Origin: Inquilinus limosus DSM 16000
GTDB lineage: Bacteria; Pseudomonadota; Alphaproteobacteria; DSM-16000; Inquilinaceae
Reading direction: 5' to 3'
DNA length: 64,000 bases
Assembly: GCF_000423185.1 (NCBI RefSeq)
Contig: NZ_AUHM01000013.1
Location: 124,001 to 188,000 of the forward strand
A program made the translations under genes and the position numbers. Positions 9,022-17,131 of this stretch are shown here, piece by piece; positions within the stretch are counted from its first letter, which is position 1, and each line of letters starts with the position of its first letter. Under the pieces are notes generated by a model. It ran no database searches, was not told where the DNA came from, and saw only the letters and a program-made list of their open reading frames with translations.

Positions 9022-9750
9022 ATGTCCGCCCGCCCCCGCCCCGCCCTGCTGCCGGTCCGCACGCCGACGCGTGACGAAGCGGCCCTGGCGGCGATCGCGG
9101 AGCATGTCGAGCGCGCCGGCATCAAGCCCGGTGAGCGGCTGCCGCCGGAACGCGAATTGGCCGAGCAGTTGCAGGTCAGCCGCTCCACCATCCGCGAGGC
9201 GCTGAAGCGCTGGGAGGGCCTCGGCATCGTCGAGATGCGCAAGGGCAGCGGCACCTATCTCAAGGTGCCGGTCTCGACCGCCAGCATCCACATGCCGCTG
9301 ACCATCGACCGTGCCTCCGACGTCGCCACGCTCTTGCACACGCTGGAGGTGCGGCGGGCGCTGGAGGGCGAGGCCGCGGCGATCTGCGCCCGCCGGGCGA
9401 CGGCCGAGCAGATCGCCGAGATCGGCCGCCGCCTCGACATCATGGAGGCGCACCACACCAAATACGGCGACGCGCCGGAGCAGGACTGGGAGTTCCACCA
9501 GTCGATCTTCCGCGCCACCGAGAACCCGATCTTCGGGCAGATCCTGGCCAGCATGCGCGATGCCTTCCACCGCTTCTGGGAGAACCCGCTGGACATGCCG
9601 GATTTCGCCGGACGCACCTTCCCCTATCACCGCGTGATGTACGACGCGATCGTCCGGCGCGACCCGGACGGCGCGCGCAACGCCGCCCTGACCATCATCG
9701 ACATGGTCGATGAGGACATCCGAGACGCCGATCGCAGACGGACCCGATGA
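9022..9750 (+). CDS. FadR-family (GntR) transcriptional regulator
   Basis: A 242-residue regulator. The winged helix-turn-helix at residues 15-85 has the GntR signature (GERLPPERELAEQLQVSRSTIREALKRW split around residues 38-65). The C-terminal all-helical FCD ligand domain has a putative metal site (D and H in the MEAHHTKYGD / DWEFHQSIF segments). Its stop overlaps the start of the PLP enzyme (ATGA at 9747), so it is co-transcribed with, and likely controls, the downstream enzyme and ABC importer. The ligand is unknown. Confidence 0.88.
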   Translation: MSARPRPALLPVRTPTRDEAALAAIAEHVERAGIKPGERLPPERELAEQLQVSRSTIREALKRWEGLGIVEMRKGSGTYLKVPVSTASIHMPLTIDRASDVATLLHTLEVRRALEGEAAAICARRATAEQIAEIGRRLDIMEAHHTKYGDAPEQDWEFHQSIFRATENPIFGQILASMRDAFHRFWENPLDMPDFAGRTFPYHRVMYDAIVRRDPDGARNAALTIIDMVDEDIRDADRRRTR

Positions 9751-10925
9751 CCGACGATTTTCCCGTCCCCGGGGAGTACGGGGTCGCCACCACGCTGGCG
9801 CATGACGACAGCTTCCCCGCCGGCGCGGTGGTGCCGCCGATCTATCAGACCTCGCTGTTCACCTTCGCCAGCTATGCGGAGATGGAGGCGACCTTCTCCG
9901 GCCAAGTGCGGCGCCCGGTCTACTCCCGCGGCGACAACCCGACGGTGCAGGAGTTCGAGCGCAAGGTGGCGGCGCTGGAGGGGGCCGAGGCGGCCCGCGG
10001 CACCGCCAGCGGCATGGCGGCGGTCAGCGCCGCCGTGCTCAGCATCGCCGGATCCGGCGACCGCATCCTCTGCACCCGCCACGTCTATGGCGACGCCTAC
10101 CGCCTGTTCGAGAAGCTGCTGCCGCGGCTCGGCATCGCCGTCGAGTATGTCGACGCGAGCGACCCGGCCGCGGTCGAGGCCCGGCTGCCGGGGGCGAAGC
10201 TGCTCTATCTCGAGAACCCGACCTCGATGATGTTCGAGCTGCAGGAGATCGGGCGGCTCGCGGCCCTGGCCAAGGCGCACGGCGCGGCCACCATCATCGA
10301 CAATTCCTGGGCGACGCCGCTGTTCCAGCAGCCGATCCGGCACGGCGTCGACCTGGTCGTGCACTCGGCCTCGAAATACCTGTCGGGCCACAGCGACACG
10401 GTGGCCGGGGTGATCGCCGGCTCGGCCGAGCGCATCGCCCGGATCAACGACCTGACCCACCCCTATCTTGGCGGCAAGCTGTCGCCCTTCGAGGCCTGGC
10501 TGCTGGTCCGCGGCATGCGCACCCTGCCGCTGCGGATGCGCCAGCACCAGGAGAGCGGCCTGACCATCGCCCGCCGCCTGGCCGAGCACTCGCTCGTTAC
10601 CCGGGTGCTGCACCCGGCCTTCTCCAACCACCCCGGCGGCGCCACGCTGACCGGCCACAGCGGCCTGTTTTCCTTCGAAGTGGAGGAGAAGGTCGACGTG
10701 GTGCGGCTGGTCGACGGGCTGAAGCTGTTCAAGCTCGGCGTCAGCTGGGGCGGGCATGAGAGCCTGGTGGTCCCGGCCCGGGCCACGCTGCGCCAGGCCC
10801 AGGGCCCGAACTCCTTCGCCGCCTTCGGGGTCTCGCCGCGCCTCGTCCGGCTCGCGGTCGGACTCGAGGACACCGAAGATCTGTGGGCCGATCTCGACCG
10901 TGCCCTCGCAGGGTCCGTGAGTTGA
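9747..10925 (+). CDS. Cys/Met-metabolism PLP-dependent enzyme (cystathionine gamma-synthase / beta-lyase family)
   Basis: A 392-residue fold-type I PLP enzyme of the Cys_Met_Meta_PP family. Markers are the N-terminal VPPIYQTSLF, YSRGDNPTVQEFERKVAALEGAE, the glycine loop TASGMAAVSAAV, DNSWATP, and the Schiff-base Lys in HSASKYLSGHSDTVAGV. The C-terminal GVSWGGHESLV is also typical. It could be a cystathionine beta-lyase, gamma-synthase or another sulfur amino-acid lyase; specificity cannot be read here. It is translationally coupled to the upstream regulator. The next gene, a solute-binding protein, begins after a palindromic repeat. Confidence 0.83.
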   Translation: MTDDFPVPGEYGVATTLAHDDSFPAGAVVPPIYQTSLFTFASYAEMEATFSGQVRRPVYSRGDNPTVQEFERKVAALEGAEAARGTASGMAAVSAAVLSIAGSGDRILCTRHVYGDAYRLFEKLLPRLGIAVEYVDASDPAAVEARLPGAKLLYLENPTSMMFELQEIGRLAALAKAHGAATIIDNSWATPLFQQPIRHGVDLVVHSASKYLSGHSDTVAGVIAGSAERIARINDLTHPYLGGKLSPFEAWLLVRGMRTLPLRMRQHQESGLTIARRLAEHSLVTRVLHPAFSNHPGGATLTGHSGLFSFEVEEKVDVVRLVDGLKLFKLGVSWGGHESLVVPARATLRQAQGPNSFAAFGVSPRLVRLAVGLEDTEDLWADLDRALAGSVS

Positions 10926-10960
10926 CGGGAGGGTCATCGCCGTGCCCATCCGAATCATCC

Positions 10961-11048
10961 GTCATGGCGAGGCGCGAAGCGACGCGGCCATCCAGGGGCC
11001 GATGCGAGCGGCCCTGGATGGCCACGCCCCTCCGGGGCTCGCCATGAC
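10961..11048. repeat. Palindromic intergenic repeat, copy A
   Basis: An 88-bp element. Its outer arms GTCATGGCGAG / CTCGCCATGAC are perfect 11-bp inverted repeats. Inside is a second hairpin with arms GGCCATCCAGGG / CCCTGGATGGCC (12 bp perfect). The same element recurs at 12420-12522 and 55499-55598. It lies between the PLP enzyme and the solute-binding protein gene. It resembles REP/BIME-type extragenic elements and has no coding capacity. Confidence 0.85.
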
Positions 11049-11108
11049 GGTTCAAGATTTCGTACCGCCGATCTGACTTTCGACACCGCAAACAAGGGAG
11101 GCAAAAAA

Positions 11109-12377
11109 GTGAAACGTCTGATGCTCCTGGCCGGCCTGGCCGCGATCGCCTTCACCGGCCCGGCGCTGGCCGACACCAACCTGAAGCTGGTCGAGGTCAT
11201 CACCAGCCCGCAGCGCACCGAGTTCCTGAAGGGCCAGATCGCCAAGTTCGAGGCCGCCAATCCGGGCGTGAAGGTCGAGATCGTCTCGCTGCCCTGGGGC
11301 GAGGCCTTCGAGAAGTTCCTGACCATGGTGCAGGCCGGCGAGACCCCGGACATCGCCGAGATGCCGGAGCGCTGGATGTCGCTCTACGCCAACAACGGGC
11401 AGCTCGAGGATCTCGGCCCCTACATTGCCAAGTGGGACGAGGCCTCGACCCTGAGCGACCGGACGGTGCAGTTCTCGAAGACCGTGAACGACACCCCCTA
11501 CATGGTGCCGTACGGCTTCTATCTGCGCGGCCTGTACTGGAACAAGAAGATGTTCCAGGAGGCGGGGATCCAGGAGCCGCCGAAGACCCTCGACGAGTTC
11601 ATGGAGGTATCGAAGAAGATCGCGGCGCTGGGCGGCGGCAAGACCGGCTACTGCCTGCGTGGCGGCAAGGGCGGCACTGGCGGCACCGCCTTCTTCATGC
11701 TGACCATGGACGGCAAGGGCACGTTCTTCAACGAGGACGGCACCTCGACCCTGGGCGACGAAGGCGCGGTCAAGGGCATGCAGTTCCTGGTCGACCTGTA
11801 CAAGGCCGGCGGCGCCCCGAAGGACAGCCTGAACTGGGGATTCAACGAGACCGTCACCGGCTTCTACTCCGGCACCTGCGCGATGCTGGACAACGACCCG
11901 GACGCGATGATCGGCATCCTCGACCACATGAAGCCCGAGGACTTCGCAGTGGCGCCGATGCCGCTCGGCCCCGGCGGCCACGCCTATCCCTCGATCGGCT
12001 ATGCCGGCTGGTCGATGTTCGCCAACAGCGAGCACAAGGAGGAGAGCTGGAAGCTGATGTCCTTCCTGCTCGACGCCGACCAGAACATCGAATGGGCCAA
12101 GTTCGTCGGCGTGCTGCCGATCCACAAGGGCGCCGAGAAGAACGAGCATTTCGCCGGCGAGCGCTATGCCGGCTGGTTCCAGGAGATGAACGACCCGCGC
12201 TGGCAGCCGATCCCCTGGCCGGCCCATCTCGAGGAGTTCGGCTACTTCTTCGACGTGATGTCGGTGCAGAGCTTCCAGGAGGCCCTGCTGGGCCAGAAGC
12301 CGGCCGCCGACGTGGCCAAGGAATGGGCCGACTACCTCACCGCCGCGCAACAGAAGTTCCTGGCCAGCAAGAAGTGA
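11109..12377 (+). CDS. ABC importer solute-binding protein, family 1 (sugar-type)
   Basis: A 422-residue periplasmic binding protein with a GTG start preceded by GGGAGGCAAAAA. The signal peptide is MKRLMLLAGLAAIAFTGPALA. The mature protein has the family 1 extracellular solute-binding pattern (LKLVEVITSPQRTEFLKGQI, WGEAFEKFLTMVQAGETPDI, PYMVPYGFYLRGLYWNKKMF, SIGYAGWSMFANS). It would capture a sugar or related solute for the two downstream permeases. Palindromic repeats lie on both sides of the gene (copies A and B), which may give it a separate mRNA stability from the permeases. The substrate is unknown. Confidence 0.88.
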   Translation: MKRLMLLAGLAAIAFTGPALADTNLKLVEVITSPQRTEFLKGQIAKFEAANPGVKVEIVSLPWGEAFEKFLTMVQAGETPDIAEMPERWMSLYANNGQLEDLGPYIAKWDEASTLSDRTVQFSKTVNDTPYMVPYGFYLRGLYWNKKMFQEAGIQEPPKTLDEFMEVSKKIAALGGGKTGYCLRGGKGGTGGTAFFMLTMDGKGTFFNEDGTSTLGDEGAVKGMQFLVDLYKAGGAPKDSLNWGFNETVTGFYSGTCAMLDNDPDAMIGILDHMKPEDFAVAPMPLGPGGHAYPSIGYAGWSMFANSEHKEESWKLMSFLLDADQNIEWAKFVGVLPIHKGAEKNEHFAGERYAGWFQEMNDPRWQPIPWPAHLEEFGYFFDVMSVQSFQEALLGQKPAADVAKEWADYLTAAQQKFLASKK

Positions 12378-12419
12378 TGCGTGTGGCCGGACGCTTCGAC
12401 CTGCGGCCATTCCCAAGCC

Positions 12420-12522
12420 GTCATGGCGAGGCGCGCCGCGCCGTGGCCATCCAGGGGCCGGTGCGAGCGGCCCTGGATGGCCACGCCCCCCATTTGGACT
12501 CTGGGGCGGGGCTCGCCATGAC
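12420..12522. repeat. Palindromic intergenic repeat, copy B
   Basis: Same family as 10961-11048, with outer arms GTCATGGCGAG / CTCGCCATGAC and inner arms GTGGCCATCCAGGG / CCCTGGATGGCCAC (14 bp perfect). It is longer than copy A because of an extra segment around 12488-12510. It lies between the solute-binding protein stop (12377) and the first permease (12538), in the position where malE-malF type REP elements sit. Confidence 0.85.
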
Positions 12523-12537
12523 GGGTTCAAAGATGCG

Positions 12538-13470
12538 ATGGCGAGTATGACCATGACCCATGCGATCCCGGGCGCCCGCCCGGGATCTTTCCGCCGCGCG
12601 CTGGGCCATGCGCTGGAGCCCTGGCTCTATCTCAGCCCGGCCATCATCCTGCTGACGCTCAGCATGCTGGTGCCGCTGATCGTCGGGCTGTCCTATGCCT
12701 TCCAGAATTTCGGACCGTTCGGGAAGAGCACCTGGATCGGGCTGAAGAACTTCGAGACGCTGCTCGGTGACGCGAATTTCTGGCGGGCGCTGAAGAACAC
12801 GGTCTGGTGGACCGTCGGCAGCCTGGTGTTCCAGTTCTTCGGCGGCCTCGGCCTCGCTTTGCTGCTGAACCGGGACTTCCCGGGGAAGCGGCTGACGCAG
12901 GCGCTGGTCTTCCTGCCCTGGGCGGTGCCGACCTTCCTGTCCGGCCTGGTCTTCGCCTGGCTGTTCAACCCGGTGGTCGGCCCCCTGCCCTACTGGCTGG
13001 CCGGCCTCGGCCTGCTGCCGGAGCCGTCCAACATCCTGTCCGATCCGGACCTGGCCATGTGGGGGCCGATCCTGGCCAATATCTGGTTCGGCATTCCGTT
13101 CTTCGCCATCACCCTGCTCGCCGCACTGCAGGCGATCCCGTCCGACTACTACGAGGCGGCGGCGATCGACGGCGCCACGGCTTGGCAGCGCTTCACCAGG
13201 ATCACCATCCCGTTCCTGGCGCCGACCATCGCCATCACCGTGCTGTTGCGCACGATCTGGATCGCCACCTTCGCCGACCTGATCTGGGTGATGACCAATG
13301 GCGGCCCGGCCAACGCCACCAACATCCTGTCGACCTACATCTTCGCCCAGGCCTTCTCGCGGCTGAACTTCGGCTACGCCTCGGCCGTGGCGACGGTGCT
13401 GCTGCTCCTCCTCCTGCTCTATGCCGCGATCCTGATCCGGATGCGCAAGAGCCTGCTCGCGGAGCAATGA
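12538..13470 (+). CDS. ABC importer permease, MalF/UgpA type
   Basis: A 310-residue integral membrane protein with about six helices. The cytoplasmic coupling motif EAAAIDGATAWQRFTRITIPFL identifies a binding-protein-dependent permease (EAA loop). The start could be any of the ATGs at 12538, 12547 or 12553; no strong ribosome site is visible because the gene follows directly on repeat copy B. It pairs with the next permease to form the channel for the upstream binding protein. Confidence 0.88.
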   Translation: MASMTMTHAIPGARPGSFRRALGHALEPWLYLSPAIILLTLSMLVPLIVGLSYAFQNFGPFGKSTWIGLKNFETLLGDANFWRALKNTVWWTVGSLVFQFFGGLGLALLLNRDFPGKRLTQALVFLPWAVPTFLSGLVFAWLFNPVVGPLPYWLAGLGLLPEPSNILSDPDLAMWGPILANIWFGIPFFAITLLAALQAIPSDYYEAAAIDGATAWQRFTRITIPFLAPTIAITVLLRTIWIATFADLIWVMTNGGPANATNILSTYIFAQAFSRLNFGYASAVATVLLLLLLLYAAILIRMRKSLLAEQ

Positions 13471-13485
13471 GATGACGCCAAGACC

Positions 13486-14337
13486 ATGACCATCGTCGGA
13501 CGTTCCCGCCTCGGCCGCCTCGCCAGCGGCACCGGCTTCTATCTCGGCATCGGCGCCTATCTGCTGTTCGCCCTGTTCCCGCTGTACTGGCTGGTCAAGA
13601 TCTCGGTCACGCCGACCCAGCTCCTGTTCTCCGAAGGCATCACCTTCTGGCCGTCGGAGTGGACGCTGGGGAACTTCGGTTCGGTCCTGACCGCCAGCAA
13701 CTTCCCGCGCTACTTCCTGAACAGCGTCATCGTCTCGATCGCCACCGCGGCGGTGGTCACGCTCTGCGCCTCGGCCTCCGGCTACGCCTTCTCGCGCTTC
13801 CGCTTCAAGGCCAAGCCGGCGGTGATGTTCGTGCTGCTGCTGACCCAGACCTTCCCGCTGGTGATGATCATCCCGCCGGTCTACCGGCTGATGGCGCCGC
13901 TGGGCCTGACCAACAACCTGATGGGGCTGATCGTCATCTACAGCGCCTTCAACGTCGCCTTCGCCACCTTCCTGATGCAGTCCTTCTTCGACGCCATCCC
14001 GAAGGACCTGGAGGAGGCGGCGATGATCGACGGCTGCAGCCGTTTCCAGGCGCTGCGCCGCGTGGTGCTGCCGCTGACTCTGCCGGGCATGGGCGCGACG
14101 CTGGGCTTCGTCTTCACCGCGGCCTGGAGCGAGCTCCTGTTCGCGCTGATGCTGATCAACTCCGACAGCCAGAAGACCTTCGCCGTCGGCCTGCTGACCT
14201 TCGTCGCCAAGTTCGGCGTCGACTGGGGGCAGATGACCGCGGCCTCGGTGCTGGCGCTGATCCCGGTCTGCATCTTCTTCGCCGTGATCCAGCGCTATCT
14301 GGTGCAGGGGCTGACGGCCGGTGCCGTCAAAGGATGA
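13486..14337 (+). CDS. ABC importer permease, MalG type
   Basis: A 283-residue second permease of the carbohydrate importer family (MalG/UgpE), 15 bp after the first. The EAA loop reads EEAAMIDGCSRFQALRRVVLPL. About six membrane helices are present, including an N-terminal one around residues 20-40. No ATP-binding subunit follows; the next gene is a formamidase-family hydrolase. The importer must therefore borrow an ATPase encoded elsewhere, as known for MsmK-type shared ATPases. Confidence 0.88.
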   Translation: MTIVGRSRLGRLASGTGFYLGIGAYLLFALFPLYWLVKISVTPTQLLFSEGITFWPSEWTLGNFGSVLTASNFPRYFLNSVIVSIATAAVVTLCASASGYAFSRFRFKAKPAVMFVLLLTQTFPLVMIIPPVYRLMAPLGLTNNLMGLIVIYSAFNVAFATFLMQSFFDAIPKDLEEAAMIDGCSRFQALRRVVLPLTLPGMGATLGFVFTAAWSELLFALMLINSDSQKTFAVGLLTFVAKFGVDWGQMTAASVLALIPVCIFFAVIQRYLVQGLTAGAVKG

Positions 14338-14340
14338 GCT

Positions 14341-14403
14341 GTTCCCTGCGGGCTTGAACGCGGCGCCGAAACGTCCGAGCGTGTCGGCGCCACCGGAGGG
14401 AAC
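14341..14403 (+). promoter_or_regulatory. Nested inverted repeat covering the formamidase ribosome site
   Basis: Arms GTTCCCT (14341-14347) and AGGGAAC (14397-14403) enclose a second hairpin GGCGCCGA (14362-14369) / TCGGCGCC (14384-14391). The 3' outer arm contains the Shine-Dalgarno GGAGGGAA of the gene starting at 14409. Folding would hide that site. Whether this is regulatory is unknown. Confidence 0.35.
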
Positions 14404-14408
14404 CGATC

Positions 14409-15347
14409 ATGCCGCAGCATCATCTGCCTGCCTCGGCCGCGACCTGCGCCTGGGGTTATTTCGACGCCGCGCGCGAGCCGGTGCTGACGGTCGACAGCGG
14501 CGACACGGTCGTGATCGACACCGTGACGGGCGGGCCCGAGGTGCTGCCGACCGGCGGCTTCCACATCCCGCCGGAATTGTATGAGATCCATGAGCGCTGC
14601 GACCGGTCTACGCCCGGCCACATCCTGACCGGTCCGGTCGCGGTCCGCGGCGCCAGGCCCGGCCAGGTGCTGGAGGTGCGGATTCTCGACGTCTCGCTGC
14701 GCCAGGACTGGGGCTACAACGTGATCCGGCCGCTGGCCGGCACCCTGCCGTACGATTTCGAGGAAACGCGGCTGCTGCACATCCCGCTGGATGCGGAGCG
14801 CGGCACCGGGCGACTGCCTTGGGGCCTGGACCTGCCGCTGGCGCCCTTCTTCGGCGTCATGGGCGTGGCGCCGCCGAAGAGCTGGGGCCGGATCGGCTCG
14901 ATCCAGCCGCGCGCCCATGCCGGCAACATCGACAACAAGGAACTTGTCGCCGGCACCACCCTCTACCTGCCGGTGTTCAACGACGACGCCCTGTTCTCCT
15001 GCGGCGACGGTCACGGCGCCCAGGGCGACGGTGAGGTCTGCGTCACCGCGATCGAGACCGCGCTGCAGGGCACATTCCAGCTGATCGTCCGCGACGACCT
15101 CGGCTTCGCCTACCCCCGCGCCGAGACCCCGACCCACCACATCACCATGGGGATGGATCCGGACCTCGACCGCTGCGCGGAGATGGCGCTGCGCGACATG
15201 ATCGTGCTGCTCGGCGAGACCGCCGGGCTGTCGCGCGAGGACGCCTACACCCTATGCAGCCTGGCCGGCGACCTGCGCATCACCCAGACGGTGAACGGCT
15301 GCAAGGGCGTGCACATGATGATGACGAAGGATTTGCTGCGGCGATGA
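14409..15347 (+). CDS. Acetamidase/formamidase family protein
   Basis: A 312-residue protein of the FmdA_AmdA family, showing PEVLPTGGFHIPPELYEIHERCDRSTPG in pieces near the N-terminus, GPVAVRGARPGQVLEVRI, GSIQPRAHAGNIDNKEL and CGDGHGAQGDGEV (residues about 195-210), the conserved block of this amidase fold. The family hydrolyses short amides such as formamide to acid and ammonia. Placement after the ABC importer suggests release of ammonia or formate from an imported compound. It is coupled to the next gene by an ATGA overlap. Confidence 0.85.
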   Translation: MPQHHLPASAATCAWGYFDAAREPVLTVDSGDTVVIDTVTGGPEVLPTGGFHIPPELYEIHERCDRSTPGHILTGPVAVRGARPGQVLEVRILDVSLRQDWGYNVIRPLAGTLPYDFEETRLLHIPLDAERGTGRLPWGLDLPLAPFFGVMGVAPPKSWGRIGSIQPRAHAGNIDNKELVAGTTLYLPVFNDDALFSCGDGHGAQGDGEVCVTAIETALQGTFQLIVRDDLGFAYPRAETPTHHITMGMDPDLDRCAEMALRDMIVLLGETAGLSREDAYTLCSLAGDLRITQTVNGCKGVHMMMTKDLLRR

Positions 15348-16054
15348 CGGTGACTCGATCGACATCCTGCGGCCGCCGCGAGGCGGTACGGCTCGCCGGC
15401 TCCGTCCTGCTGGCCCTCTCGGCAGGCCCGGCCGCCGCAGCGTCGCTTGGTGACTGGCTCGGTGGCGCCGGCATGGCCGCCCGTTTCACTGCGGCCGGAA
15501 TCCCGGCCAAGGCTTATGCGATGGGCAGCACATCGATGATGCCGACGTTGGGAGAGAAGGACGTCCTTCTGGCCGACCTGCGCGCGGCAGGGACCGTGCC
15601 CGGCCGCGGCGAGATCATCGTCTTCCGGCCGCCAGGGCCCGAAACGGTCTTCGCCAAACGGGTTATCGGGGTGCCAGGCGATCGGATCGCCCTGCAGGCC
15701 GGGCGGCTGGTCCTGAACGGCAAGGCCGTGGAGCGGCGTTCGAAGGGGCAGGTGGAACTGGACCTGCCGATGGGGCCGACACAGGTCTCGATCTATGAGG
15801 AGGCGCTGAGCGGCGTCCGGCCGTATGAGATCGCCGAGATGTCCGACAACGGCCTACTGGACGACGTTCCCGAGCGCGTGGTTCCGCCGGACGCCGCCTT
15901 CGTGCTCGGCGACAATCGGGACAACTCAATGGACAGCCGCATTGCCGATGTGGGCCCGATCCCGGCCAGGGCCATCATTGGCCGGGTGGTCTATCGGCTG
16001 CGGCCCGATTCCGGCTGGCTGGTACCGCCGGAGAGCGTCCCCGGGCTGGGCTGA
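15344..16054 (+). CDS. lepB: Signal peptidase I-like S26A protease with cleavable-looking N-terminus
   Basis: A 236-residue protein; the ATG at 15344 overlaps the formamidase stop. S26A motifs are complete: SMMPTL with the nucleophilic Ser, FAKRVIGVPGD with the general-base Lys, and LGDNRDNSMDSR. Unlike standard LepB, the N-terminus has no long membrane anchor pair. It begins TSCGRREAVRLAGSVLLALSAGPAAAAS, which reads like a twin-Arg or Sec signal peptide. It may be a dedicated or TraF-like peptidase rather than the housekeeping enzyme. Its link to the upstream amidase is unexplained. Confidence 0.78.
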   Translation: MTVTRSTSCGRREAVRLAGSVLLALSAGPAAAASLGDWLGGAGMAARFTAAGIPAKAYAMGSTSMMPTLGEKDVLLADLRAAGTVPGRGEIIVFRPPGPETVFAKRVIGVPGDRIALQAGRLVLNGKAVERRSKGQVELDLPMGPTQVSIYEEALSGVRPYEIAEMSDNGLLDDVPERVVPPDAAFVLGDNRDNSMDSRIADVGPIPARAIIGRVVYRLRPDSGWLVPPESVPGLG

Positions 16055-16062
16055 GCCCGGGG
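16039..16062. terminator. Hairpin at convergent lepB / peroxiredoxin ends
   Basis: CCCCGGGCT / AGCCCGGGG is a perfect 9-bp stem with a 6-nt loop that spans the lepB stop codon. The peroxiredoxin stop lies 12 bp beyond it on the other strand. No T-run follows, so the terminator call is tentative. Confidence 0.45.
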
Positions 16063-16073
16063 GGCTCGGATAA

Positions 16074-16754
16074 TCAGTCACGCGGCTGGGCGACGGTGCG
16101 CAGATACGGCTTCAGCGTCTTGAAGCCCTCCGGGAACTTCTGCTTCGCCTCCTCGTCAGAGACCGAGGTGACGATGATCACATCCTCGCCGTTCTTCCAG
16201 TCCGCCGGGGTCGCCACCTTGTGCTTCGCGGTCAGCTGCAGCGAGTCGATCACCCGAAGGATCTCGTCGAAGTTGCGGCCGGTGGTCATCGGATAGGAGA
16301 TCACCAGCTTGATCTTCTTGTCCGGGCCGATGACGTAGACGTTGCGCACCGTCTGGTTGTTGACCGCGGTGCGGCCCTGCGAGGTGGTTCCGGACTCCGC
16401 CGGCAGCATGCCGTAGAGCTTCGACACCACCAGCTCGGAATCGCCGATCACCGGGAAGTTCGGGGCGGCGCCCTGGGTCTCCTCGATGTCCCGGGCCCAG
16501 CGTTCGTGATCGCCGACCGGGTCGACGCTGAGGCCGATCACCTTGACGTTGCGCTTGTCGAATTCCGGCTTGAGCTTGGCCACGGCGCCGAGCTCGGTGG
16601 TGCACACCGGGGTGAAATCCTTGGGATGCGAGAACAGCACGCCCCAGGACGAGCCGAGCCAGTCGTGGAAGCGGATCCGCCCCGCGGTGGTCTCGACTTC
16701 GAAATCGGGCGCGTCCTCACCAATCGCGAGCGGGCCGGCCATATTTACCTCCAC
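16074..16754 (-). CDS. 1-Cys peroxiredoxin (Prx6 type)
   Basis: A 226-residue thiol peroxidase of the AhpC/TSA family. The peroxidatic Cys is in the block HPKDFTPVCTTEL. There is no second conserved resolving Cys, and the C-terminal extension (LIISYPMTTGRNFDEILRVIDSLQ-like) together with the length matches 1-Cys LsfA/Prx6 enzymes that reduce H2O2 and alkyl or lipid peroxides. The start is preceded by GTGGAGGTAAAT. It lies 20 bp after the AbrB/VapB-like gene and could share its transcript. Confidence 0.9.
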   Translation of the reverse strand: MEVNMAGPLAIGEDAPDFEVETTAGRIRFHDWLGSSWGVLFSHPKDFTPVCTTELGAVAKLKPEFDKRNVKVIGLSVDPVGDHERWARDIEETQGAAPNFPVIGDSELVVSKLYGMLPAESGTTSQGRTAVNNQTVRNVYVIGPDKKIKLVISYPMTTGRNFDEILRVIDSLQLTAKHKVATPADWKNGEDVIIVTSVSDEEAKQKFPEGFKTLKPYLRTVAQPRD

Positions 16755-16774
16755 TGTGTGTTAATTTCGCAATT

Positions 16775-17041
16775 TTACCGCGCCGCGGGTCCAGTGTCAT
16801 CAGGAGCGTAGCCCTCGGCCGCGTCCGGCACGGGATCGCTGACCTCCGGAAAGTCTTCGCCCAAGGGCCTCATCGTCTTGAGCAGCGCCACCAGTCCGCG
16901 CCTGCGCACGGGCTCGATCACCAGGCGGGCGCCGTCGCGGTGCATGATCGCCTCAGTTCCGGGGAGTTCGAATTCCACAGGGATTCGGACCGCCTGGTTG
17001 GGGCCATTGCGGAACAGCTTCACTCGTTTCGGCTCAGCCAT
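16775..17041 (-). CDS. AbrB/VapB-type antitoxin-like protein without a toxin partner
   Basis: An 88-residue protein. Residues 1-50 match a SpoVT/AbrB swapped-hairpin DNA-binding domain of the VapB type (KLFRNGPNQAVRIPVEFELPG, then RLVIEPV). VapB antitoxins are normally followed by a PIN-domain VapC. Here the next gene 20 bp downstream is a peroxiredoxin and no PIN domain lies on either side. It may be an orphan remnant or a small regulator of its neighbours. No function is proven. Confidence 0.75.
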   Translation of the reverse strand: MAEPKRVKLFRNGPNQAVRIPVEFELPGTEAIMHRDGARLVIEPVRRRGLVALLKTMRPLGEDFPEVSDPVPDAAEGYAPDDTGPAAR

Positions 17042-17131
17042 AGGCCACCTCGAATATAGGCCTCGGAGACATGTGCCGCCGCGAGTCTTACGACAAGATC
17101 GCGGATGGCACCTTCCATGCCTGTCGTCTCG

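Noticed and set aside
16755-16774. Degraded vapC after the VapB-like gene
   Set aside because: Only 20 bp separate it from the peroxiredoxin start, and no PIN motif is present in any frame.
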